DNA of 13,406 nt. Source: Leptospiraceae bacterium. GTDB lineage: Bacteria; Spirochaetota; Leptospiria; Turneriellales; Turneriellaceae. Numbering within the stretch: the stretch's first letter is position 1; every line of letters begins with the position of its first letter. A program made the position numbers and the translations under genes. This document shows, piece after piece, positions 6,249-12,791 of this stretch. The notes beneath the pieces are model-generated. The model made no database searches. It saw only the letters and a program-made list of their open reading frames with translations, and was not told the origin of the DNA. The stretch is from positions 1-13,406 of the forward strand of contig JAEUSA010000226.1 of NCBI GenBank assembly GCA_016788945.1. The letters are read 5' to 3'.

Positions 6249-8024
6249 GTGGCGTCGCCCGATGATCTCACGATAAGACTCGCAAGCCGTGATTCGCTGC
6301 TCGCCATGGCGCAGACGATTGATGCGGCAACGCGGCTGGCCGCTGCCGGTTTTCAGCCGCAGATTCGTTCGCTGAAGACCTCGGGCGACCTGAGCTTGGA
6401 TGCACCTCTCTTCGTCGTTGCCAATCGTGTGCCACAGAAAGAAGGTCGTGCCTTTTTTACCAAAGAACTCGACGAGGCGTTACTTTCGGGCAAAGCCGAC
6501 GCCGCGGTACACTCATTCAAAGACCTGCCGTTTGAAAATGTGCCGGGTATTGCCGAACCGTTCTTTTTCTCCGAAGCGACCGGCGCGGATATTCTGCTGT
6601 TGCGCCGCAATGTGCGATGGAGCGCCGACGGTGACGGGCTTGTCATCGGCACCTCTTCACTTCGCCGTATTCACCAGCTTGCCTGTTCGCTGCCCAAGGC
6701 AAGAACCAGCGTGCTGCGCGGCAACGTTGTGACGAGGCTCAATAAACTGGCCAGTGCCGATAACGGAATTAATGCAATTCTGATCGCTGGCGCGGGGCTT
6801 AACCGCTTGAAACAATTCAGCACACTGCCCCCTGATTATACACGCTGGCTCGAACCCCAGAGTGCCGATCACGTGGCGAATGAACTTCAACGTTTCCGAA
6901 CCGTCATGGAAAATAATTTCGACATTATTGAATTTCCCGAAACTGTTTTCCCCACCGCGCCCGGGCAAGGAGTGCTCGCCTTTCAGCTCTCTGAAGCAGC
7001 GGCGGCAAAATTTTCCGCCTTGAAGAAAGATGTTTTTCAAGAACACGGCACCATTGCGGCGCGCACGCTGATTGAACGCGACGTCATGCGCGCGCTCAAT
7101 ACCGGTTGCCATGCTCCGCTCGGCGTCTCTGCACTGCGCGTAGCTGAAACCCATAGTTTCGCAGTGACCACATGCTTCAGTCGTGATTCTTCACCTGATC
7201 CGGTGCGCTTTGCGGACCCCGTTTTTCTTTCGCGCCAAACATCGCGCGACACTGCAGCGATCGTCGGCGAAATTCGCGGCTTGAGCGAAAAAGTGTTTTG
7301 GTGGGGAAATGCCCCGACAAAGCCGACGCCCATTCCACTGACAATCGTGACCGCCTTTGAAACCCGGCAACTGAAACCTGCACTACCGCAATCCGCCGAC
7401 TATGCTGCCGTATTCATCGCATCGACGGCAATCTTCGACTGGCTGAAAAATCAGACCGCGCTGCTACAGAGACCCTTATGGTGCGCCGGACGCGACAGCG
7501 CGGCTAAACTGCAGCGTGAATTCGGTCTGCAGGCAAATTTTGTTTCTGACAAGATAGGCTTCGCAGCGGTAATCGAGGCGATTCGGCAACAATACACGGG
7601 AAAAATTCTGTGGTTGGGTTCGCTCTCTGGCCAAATGCGAGCGCGCGCCGCGGCGAAAGATCTACCAAATGTGGATTTCCTTTCCATTTATGACAATCAG
7701 ACGCTTAGTGCGGCACAGATCACCGCGCTGACTCCTGAGTTGTCTGAACCGAAAATTGCTGAGCAGTATATCCATGCGCTGCCCTCTGCGGCCGCGGCGG
7801 CGGCATTCGCCGGCTACGCGCTCAGCATTCCGGCAACGCATCTGCGTACCTCCTGTTTTGGTGTCTCAGCTGTAGAGGGCCTCGCTAAAACGCCAATTGT
7901 TCCATACCACATAAGCGCTGCAGCAACGATCGGCGAATACCTTGCCGAGCTTGCGGGTGATATCACGGTTATGCAGCGCCAGATGCAGGAAATCATCAGC
8001 AAAGGGGAGAGCCGTGAAGAATAA
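6249..8024 (+). CDS. hemC: HemC-HemD fusion: porphobilinogen deaminase / uroporphyrinogen-III synthase
   Basis: The N-terminal part polymerises four porphobilinogens to hydroxymethylbilane, and the C-terminal part should cyclise it to uroporphyrinogen III. Starting at GTG 6249, one base after the hemA stop, it has 591 residues, almost twice a normal HemC (about 310). HemC marks: RLASRDSLLAMAQT (10-23), HSFKDLP with catalytic Asp92, GTSSLRR (134-140), RGNV (157-160), PTAPGQG (235-241) and the cofactor-attachment Cys287 in NTGCHAPLG. Residues about 360-575 match the loosely conserved HemD fold, ending in LPSAAAAAAFAGY and HISAAATIGEYL. Leptospira HemC is reported to carry both activities. About 47 residues lie between GLNRL and PTAPGQG, more than in enterobacterial HemC. 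A TTG at 6216 inside hemA is a less likely start, since homology begins right after the GTG. Confidence 0.92.
   Translation: MASPDDLTIRLASRDSLLAMAQTIDAATRLAAAGFQPQIRSLKTSGDLSLDAPLFVVANRVPQKEGRAFFTKELDEALLSGKADAAVHSFKDLPFENVPGIAEPFFFSEATGADILLLRRNVRWSADGDGLVIGTSSLRRIHQLACSLPKARTSVLRGNVVTRLNKLASADNGINAILIAGAGLNRLKQFSTLPPDYTRWLEPQSADHVANELQRFRTVMENNFDIIEFPETVFPTAPGQGVLAFQLSEAAAAKFSALKKDVFQEHGTIAARTLIERDVMRALNTGCHAPLGVSALRVAETHSFAVTTCFSRDSSPDPVRFADPVFLSRQTSRDTAAIVGEIRGLSEKVFWWGNAPTKPTPIPLTIVTAFETRQLKPALPQSADYAAVFIASTAIFDWLKNQTALLQRPLWCAGRDSAAKLQREFGLQANFVSDKIGFAAVIEAIRQQYTGKILWLGSLSGQMRARAAAKDLPNVDFLSIYDNQTLSAAQITALTPELSEPKIAEQYIHALPSAAAAAAFAGYALSIPATHLRTSCFGVSAVEGLAKTPIVPYHISAAATIGEYLAELAGDITVMQRQMQEIISKGESREE
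8003..8009 (+). promoter_or_regulatory. Shine-Dalgarno sequence of hemL
   Basis: AGGGGAG lies 4 bases before GTG 8014 and inside the end of hemC. It is the only strong Shine-Dalgarno sequence in the operon and decides the hemL start: the protein then begins MKNKKSHKLWERAQNVFPGG, as expected for HemL, rather than at an earlier in-frame codon deep inside hemC. Confidence 0.7.
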
Positions 8025-9363
8025 AAAAAGCCACAAACTTTGGGAGCGCGCACAGAATGTTTTTCCGGGCGGTGTAAATTCACCCGTGCGGGCGTTCCGC
8101 TCGGTCGGCGGCGAACCGGTCTTTATCGCACAGGGCGCTGGCACCTATGTCACCGACGCCGATGGTCACGAGTATGTGGATTTTCTCAGCAGCTGGGGGC
8201 CATTAATTCTTGGTCATGCGCCGCGCAAAGTCGTGAAGGCCATACGCTCGGCAGCGAAACGAGGCTCGACCTTCGGGGCGACAACACGTGCCGAAGTCGA
8301 TCTTGGTGAATTTATTCTCGACCGCCTGCCGTTTGCCGAACGCCTGCGTTTCGTCAATTCAGGTACTGAGGCCGTCATGACCGCTTTGCGCCTCGCTCGT
8401 GGTATTACCGGGCGGCAAATCATCATCAAATTCGAGGGTTGTTACCACGGCCATAACGATGCGCTGCTCGCCAAAGCAGGTTCGGGATTGCTCACCGCGA
8501 CAGGAAACATCGCCGAGGCGAGTTCACCGGGCGTACCCGAAGACATCGTGCGCAATACCCTCGTTTTGCCGTTAGATGATTCGGCGGCCTTTGACGCTGC
8601 GCTAAAAAAATACGCAGACCAGATCGCCTGCGTCATCATCGAACCCGTACCCGCAAACGCCGGCCTGCTGTTGCAACGGCGGGCTTTTATTGAGTATTTG
8701 TTAACCTCAGCAAGGGCACACAAGGTACTCGTAATCTTTGACGAAGTCATCAGTGGATTCAGGCTCGGCTTCACCGGGTATACCGGCCGCGAAAATCTGA
8801 TACCCGATATCATCACGTATGGCAAAATTATCGGCGGTGGCCTACCGGTGGGCGCCATCGCAGGCAGTGCCGAAATCATGGATGCGCTGGCACCCAAAGG
8901 GCCAGTTTATCAGGCAGGGACTCTATCGGGCAATCCGCTCGCCATGGCAGCAGGCCTTGCGGCTTTGTCAGAGCTTGCGCGGCATGACGGGGCAGCGTAT
9001 TCTTACCTACGAGACCTCGCCACGCACCTCAGGCGGGCTTTCGCGGCCGAAATTGAACCGCTGTTTGCCGCGCGTGACTGGCGTATCCAGCTCGTGCAGG
9101 ATGAATCTTTGTTCTGGTTATCATTCCGTAAAGCAGCCAACAGCGAGACGGTGCGCACCGTGACCGCAATCGAAGGTTTCTCCGCCAAGGTTTACGCACA
9201 GATTTTTCACGCCATGCTCGATGCAGGCATCTACCTTGCGCCGTCGGCTTATGAAGTGGGATTTCTCAACACGGCGATGAAGAAAAAACATATTGAATAT
9301 TTTGTTTCTACCTTGAAAAAAATCGTGCAAAAGTTGCCGGAAAAAATCAGCGGCTTTAATTGA
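8014..9363 (+). CDS. hemL: HemL, glutamate-1-semialdehyde 2,1-aminomutase
   Basis: This PLP enzyme converts glutamate-1-semialdehyde from HemA to 5-aminolevulinate. From GTG 8014 it has 449 residues, close to the family norm. Class-III aminotransferase features: substrate/phosphate-site NSGTEA (115-120), FEGCYHGHNDALL (140-152), DEVISGFR (243-250) with the cofactor aspartate, the Schiff-base lysine K271 in YGKIIGGGLPVGA, and AGTLSGNPLAMAAG (301-314). These are specific enough to separate HemL from other class-III aminotransferases. It overlaps the hemC end by 11 bases, suggesting translational coupling. In Leptospira hemB sits between hemC and hemL, but here hemL follows hemC directly. Confidence 0.95.
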   Translation: MKNKKSHKLWERAQNVFPGGVNSPVRAFRSVGGEPVFIAQGAGTYVTDADGHEYVDFLSSWGPLILGHAPRKVVKAIRSAAKRGSTFGATTRAEVDLGEFILDRLPFAERLRFVNSGTEAVMTALRLARGITGRQIIIKFEGCYHGHNDALLAKAGSGLLTATGNIAEASSPGVPEDIVRNTLVLPLDDSAAFDAALKKYADQIACVIIEPVPANAGLLLQRRAFIEYLLTSARAHKVLVIFDEVISGFRLGFTGYTGRENLIPDIITYGKIIGGGLPVGAIAGSAEIMDALAPKGPVYQAGTLSGNPLAMAAGLAALSELARHDGAAYSYLRDLATHLRRAFAAEIEPLFAARDWRIQLVQDESLFWLSFRKAANSETVRTVTAIEGFSAKVYAQIFHAMLDAGIYLAPSAYEVGFLNTAMKKKHIEYFVSTLKKIVQKLPEKISGFN

Positions 9364-9364
9364 T

Positions 9365-10435
9365 ATGAAGCCATCGCGCCGCAACCTGTCCCGACTGTCC
9401 CTGTTTTCAGGCTCCATACTCGCGATGGCGTTCTCGCTGTTATCGGTGGTTGTTTTGCTCGTATGGTGGCAACGTCTGCTCATTCGCAATCTTGAACTGC
9501 AATACGGCTTTTTTCGGAATGAAACCACCGGGCATTCGGAAGTCTCCCCGGGCTTGCGCAAATACATCGCCGAACAGGATGAAAAACTCGCAGCGCAGAT
9601 TTTTTTGCCGACGGCTACACAGCGCCTGCACCCCGATGCGGCCCGACTCATCGATGAACGGCTGAAGAATCGGAAAAAAATGGTTACTTATGAACAGATT
9701 TTCTTTATCATCCTTTTGCTCTCGGGCCATTTCTTTTTTCTCTACATTTATTTCAGAGAGCGCACACGCCGGCGCCTGACGGAAGAAACAATACTGCTCG
9801 CAACGCATGAATTGCGACAACCCCTGCAGAGTTTGTCGCTCGCGCTGGAAACGGTTGCACCGACCGCCAAAGGCAGAAGCCGTACAGCCATTGAAACCGG
9901 CATGCACGAGATCGCGAAACTCGGCCAACAGATACGCTGGCTTGCGGCCACATTTTCGGGCACCATGGCCAATCACGAAAGCACGGCCATTGATAACCTG
10001 AACGATTATCTGCAAAAACTCGCCGAACGGGAATTTTCACCGGCAGAATGTGCCCGCCTCAAAATATCCGCCGCCAACTCCGCTTTGGCAATCCGCATGG
10101 CTGAACCGTTATTCCATTTTCTTGTGCGCAACCTTACCGAAAATGCGCTTAAGTATTCAGCGGCGCCTTCGATTGTCGATGTTTCAGCCGTACACGAAGG
10201 AAAAAAGCTGCGTGTCGCCGTGACCAGCCATGGACAGATCATAGAAAAAAAAGAATTCGGCCGCGTCGGCAGGATTTTCTTCCGCTCGGTACGTGCCGAT
10301 GTGCAGAACCGACCGGGATTCGGCCTCGGACTGTATCTTGCCAGCCGCATCGTACGCAGGTCCCGCGGACGGCTTCTACTCGAACACGACGGCAAGGGAA
10401 CAACGACAGCACAATTGATATTGAGGACAACCTGA
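9365..10435 (+). CDS. hemK: Membrane sensor histidine kinase, HemK-type
   Basis: This inner-membrane kinase of 356 residues probably senses haem status and phosphorylates the regulator encoded next. There are two transmembrane segments (about 12-36 and 110-130) flanking a small extracytoplasmic domain of roughly 73 residues without cysteines. Then come an H-box ATHELRQPLQSL with phospho-acceptor His148, an N-box LVRNLTENALKYS (253-265), an F-box-like IFFRS and a G2 box PGFGLGLYLASRIV. The G1/D-box is degenerate: VTSHGQII has Ser288 where the adenine-binding Asp is expected and Ile292 for the second Gly. ATG 9365 follows the hemL stop by one base. The name follows HemK/HemR of Leptospira, by gene position; it is unrelated to PrmC, also called HemK. 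The sensed signal is inference. Confidence 0.85.
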   Translation: MKPSRRNLSRLSLFSGSILAMAFSLLSVVVLLVWWQRLLIRNLELQYGFFRNETTGHSEVSPGLRKYIAEQDEKLAAQIFLPTATQRLHPDAARLIDERLKNRKKMVTYEQIFFIILLLSGHFFFLYIYFRERTRRRLTEETILLATHELRQPLQSLSLALETVAPTAKGRSRTAIETGMHEIAKLGQQIRWLAATFSGTMANHESTAIDNLNDYLQKLAEREFSPAECARLKISAANSALAIRMAEPLFHFLVRNLTENALKYSAAPSIVDVSAVHEGKKLRVAVTSHGQIIEKKEFGRVGRIFFRSVRADVQNRPGFGLGLYLASRIVRRSRGRLLLEHDGKGTTTAQLILRTT

Positions 10436-10436
10436 T

Positions 10437-11126
10437 ATGAAACACCGCCACATCGCGATCGTCGAAGACGATGACAATATCCGTGAACTGATTGCGGAAA
10501 ATCTCAAAAAAGCAGGATATCGCGCCTCTGCTTTTTTTACTGCAGAGCAGTTCGAGCGAAAAATGGACCAAGATTTTGACATGCTGCTGTTGGATATCAT
10601 GCTGCCGGGCAAAAGCGGGCTTACCCTGCTCAAGGAATTGCGCGCCGCAGGCAGACACATGCCGGTAATTCTTGTCACGGCCTCAGAGCAGAATACCCAT
10701 ATGGACACGGCCTTTGCCGCCGGCGCCATAGATTATATCGTTAAACCCTTTAATCTGCAGCACCTGCTACTGAAAATCCAGAACTTGTTCACGCAGTTCG
10801 AAAGCCAGCAGTCGGCGGGCGATGACCGCGAACTCGTGATCGGCGCGGGCAAGTTTGATCCTGCGCTGAACATGGCAATCCGCGACCGGCAGGAGTATAA
10901 ACTGACGCCGTCAGAAGTCACCACCTTGCTCTATTTCGTGAAAAATCCCAACCGGATCATTTCACGCGAGGAGTTGCAGAGCCAGATTTCTACCGACCTG
11001 CGCGGCGAATCTTCGCGCAATCTGGATAACTATATTCTCAAGTTCAGGAAAATATTCGAAATTGAGCCAAAAGAGCCTGAGCTCTTTATTACAATTCCGC
11101 GAAAAGGATATGCGCTGAAACGCTGA
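10437..11126 (+). CDS. hemR: HemR, OmpR/PhoB-family response regulator of haem genes
   Basis: This 229-residue two-domain transcription factor has a receiver with acidic pocket E10-D12, phospho-acceptor Asp53 in LLLDIMLPGKSG, switch Thr81 (LVTASEQ) and Lys103 (YIVKPF), so it looks fully phosphorylatable. From about 130 it carries a winged-helix DNA-binding domain with KLTPSEVTTLLYF, RIISREEL, a recognition-helix region around SSRNLDNYILKFRK and the C-terminal hairpin FITIPRKGYALKR, all typical of Trans_reg_C. Its ATG follows the kinase stop by one base. Leptospira HemR, in the same operon position, binds TGACA-N6-TGACA, and such a box lies before hemA in this window. An autoregulatory loop is therefore likely: the operon start is controlled by a regulator encoded within it. 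Confidence 0.9.
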   Translation: MKHRHIAIVEDDDNIRELIAENLKKAGYRASAFFTAEQFERKMDQDFDMLLLDIMLPGKSGLTLLKELRAAGRHMPVILVTASEQNTHMDTAFAAGAIDYIVKPFNLQHLLLKIQNLFTQFESQQSAGDDRELVIGAGKFDPALNMAIRDRQEYKLTPSEVTTLLYFVKNPNRIISREELQSQISTDLRGESSRNLDNYILKFRKIFEIEPKEPELFITIPRKGYALKR

Positions 11127-11131
11127 CAGCT

Positions 11132-12166
11132 ATGGAAAATCAATACAATCGTTTTGACAGTGCTCTAAGGGCGTTACCTGTTGACCGCACTCCGATATGG
11201 TTTATGCGCCAGGCCGGGCGCTACCTGCCCGAGTATCGGGAAGTCCGGAAAAAGCTCAGTTTTGATGAGATGCTCGCCGATGGCGATGTAGCTACCGAGA
11301 TCACCCTGCAACCGATCAAGCGTTTTGATCTGGATGCGGCGGTGATTTTTGCGGATATTATGACGATTCTGAACGGCCTCGACATCCCCTTCAATTTTGC
11401 TACGGGTGGTCCAGCGCTGGAATTCCATAGCAGTGACCCAAAAGAACGCGCAAAAGTGAGTGGCAGCAGAATCATTAACAATACGGACAAATTTGCGCCT
11501 TTTCTCCAGGCAATCCGCCAGACACGCACGGCCTTACCTGCAAGTAAATCGGTGATCGGTTTTGCCGCTTCACCATTTACACTGCTGAGTTACCTTATCG
11601 AGGGTACAACCTCAAAGACACATAACAGAACACGTGCTTATATGATGAGCGATGATCGGGATTTCCATAGCCTGATGTCGGCAGTTGCTGACTGTACTAT
11701 CGAGTACCTCAAACTCCAGATTGGTGCGGGAGCATCTGCCGTTCAATTGTTCGAATCTTGGGGTGACGTTCTCTCTCCGGAGGTTTACGGTAAAATGGTT
11801 CTCCCACACGTCGAAAAGATTGTCACAGCTATTAATCCCATCGCACCAGTGATACTCTATGATAAAGGAGCGTCCCTGCACATTAATATTCTGAAGGCGC
11901 TGGCAGCGGAAACCGATGTGATGCTGTCTATTGACTGGCGTGTCGGCATCAGCGAAATGTCCAATTTCAAGGTGCAGGGAAATTTGGATCCAGCTGCCTT
12001 AGAAAGTTCTCCCGAGGCCGTAAGGCAACAAACAACGGAAATTTTGCGAGCGCGCGGCGGCCGCGCCGGGCATGTCTTTAATCTGGGGCACGGTATAAGT
12101 CCGCAGGCACGTCTTGAGTGCGTTGACGCGATGGTTGATACGGTCATGAAATTTTCACATCGATAG
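11132..12166 (+). CDS. hemE: HemE, uroporphyrinogen decarboxylase
   Basis: It decarboxylates the four acetate side chains of uroporphyrinogen III to give coproporphyrinogen III in the cytoplasm. The 344 residues are the family length. Signature 1 is FMRQAGRYLPEYR (24-36) with Arg26 and Arg30. The catalytic/central Asp75 is in AAVIFADIM, signature 2 is GFAASPFTLLSYLIEG (143-158) with Tyr154, and the late His320 is in NLGHGI. The start ATG is 5 bases after the hemR stop, so it is part of the same operon. Composition is somewhat richer in A+T than hemA-hemL. A 12-base sequence overlapping its start (11126-11137) recurs just past its stop (12171-12182). In Leptospira hemN and further hem genes follow; here none do. 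Confidence 0.95.
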   Translation: MENQYNRFDSALRALPVDRTPIWFMRQAGRYLPEYREVRKKLSFDEMLADGDVATEITLQPIKRFDLDAAVIFADIMTILNGLDIPFNFATGGPALEFHSSDPKERAKVSGSRIINNTDKFAPFLQAIRQTRTALPASKSVIGFAASPFTLLSYLIEGTTSKTHNRTRAYMMSDDRDFHSLMSAVADCTIEYLKLQIGAGASAVQLFESWGDVLSPEVYGKMVLPHVEKIVTAINPIAPVILYDKGASLHINILKALAAETDVMLSIDWRVGISEMSNFKVQGNLDPAALESSPEAVRQQTTEILRARGGRAGHVFNLGHGISPQARLECVDAMVDTVMKFSHR

Positions 12167-12170
12167 CGTT

Positions 12171-12182
12171 ACAGCTATGGAA
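12171..12182 (+). repeat. Copy 2 of a 12-base direct repeat flanking hemE
   Basis: ACAGCTATGGAA occurs here, 5 bases after the hemE stop codon, and at 11126-11137, where it includes the hemE start codon. The copies are 1045 bases apart. A 12-base match is not rare by chance in a window of this size, so only the placement at both gene edges is notable. It starts a 43-codon frame (12177-12308) that I do not consider a convincing gene. Confidence 0.3.
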
Positions 12183-12236
12183 TTTCAGAGCTTTTCCTAC
12201 CAAAAATTTGAGAAAAAAACGCACTTTTCTGGTATT

Positions 12237-12242
12237 TATAAT
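12237..12242 (+). promoter_or_regulatory. Consensus -10 element (TATAAT) of the gene at 12253
   Basis: A perfect TATAAT lies 10 bases before ATG 12253, in an A+T-rich 86-base gap after hemE. A matching -35 at normal spacing is not visible; TTGAGA at 12208-12213 is 23 bases away. If used, transcription would begin around 12249, leaving a leader of only a few bases. No GC-rich hairpin terminator for the hem operon is seen in this gap. Confidence 0.4.
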
Positions 12243-12252
12243 ATAGATACCT

Positions 12253-12789
12253 ATGAAATGCCAAAGACAACCAACCTTCCTGAAGGACAAACCGACACCC
12301 ATATGTGATCTGTGGGAGGTGCAATTAACCCCGAAAATGTGGCGCTTTATCCAACAGCTCGCCCGAAAAAGACGGACCACGTATTCATCCATTTCCCGTT
12401 TTTGCCTATTTCGCCTTGCGGAACCACAAACTCTGCGCCTATTCCCGTTGCTTCGAAAGATCGCTGCCGAAAATAAGAAGACTGTTAGCTGCTCGCCGCA
12501 ATTGCATCGTCACATTATTTGTCTTTATGGTGAGGATGTCAAATTGCTGAAGCTCGCGGCCATGCAACTCAATCTGACTGTCTCCGCATTCATTAGGCTG
12601 GCATTGTGGTTATACTTGCCCAGATTACTTTCACAGCCGAATAGCAAATATCACATACGCACTGAGGTATTCTTGGCCTTGAGTATAAAACGCTGGATGT
12701 CAGTTCAGATAGGAAGTCTAAATATCTTGCGAAATCCTGTGATCAGGCGTTTTACTTTTGCTTCTTTTCCACCTTGGTTCTGGTGGTAA
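12253..12789 (+). CDS. Unknown protein with two tandem ribbon-helix-helix-like modules
   Basis: I do not recognise a named family for this 178-residue basic protein, though it resembles hypothetical proteins of leptospires. Two parts share a strand-helix-helix pattern: WEVQL + PKMWRFIQQLARKRR + TTYSSISRFCLFRL (21-55) and HIICL + GEDVKLLKLAAMQLN + LTVSAFIRLALWLYL (87-122). Aligned at an offset of 66 residues they match at S45/S111, R49/R115, L52/L118, A37/A103, T43/T109 and L25/L91. The second helix of each copy reads like an Arc/CopG fold. This suggests a single-chain pseudo-dimeric DNA binder; that is inference. The C-terminus is odd, ending in aromatic residues (FPPWFWW). No Shine-Dalgarno sequence is seen. 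The gene lies in A+T-richer DNA between hemE and a convergent methyltransferase gene, whose stop is two bases away. Confidence 0.7.
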   Translation: MKCQRQPTFLKDKPTPICDLWEVQLTPKMWRFIQQLARKRRTTYSSISRFCLFRLAEPQTLRLFPLLRKIAAENKKTVSCSPQLHRHIICLYGEDVKLLKLAAMQLNLTVSAFIRLALWLYLPRLLSQPNSKYHIRTEVFLALSIKRWMSVQIGSLNILRNPVIRRFTFASFPPWFWW

Positions 12790-12791
12790 AC

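Noticed and set aside
7942..8013. Upstream in-frame extension of HemL into hemC
   Set aside because: The strong Shine-Dalgarno sequence at 8003-8009 and the normal HemL N-terminus place the start at GTG 8014.
11124..11159. TGACA at 11124 and 11155 around the hemE start
   Set aside because: The spacing is 31 bp, not 11; the first includes the hemR stop codon and the second is coding. It is not a hem-box by the known definition.
12211..12230. AGAAAA...TTTTCT inverted repeat after hemE as a terminator
   Set aside because: The stem is almost all A-T pairs without GC content or a T-run after it, and so is not credible as an intrinsic terminator.
12177..12308. 43-codon frame starting with the repeated ATGGAA after hemE
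   Set aside because: It has no Shine-Dalgarno sequence, overlaps the -10 and the start of the better-supported gene at 12253 in another frame, and has no recognisable sequence features.
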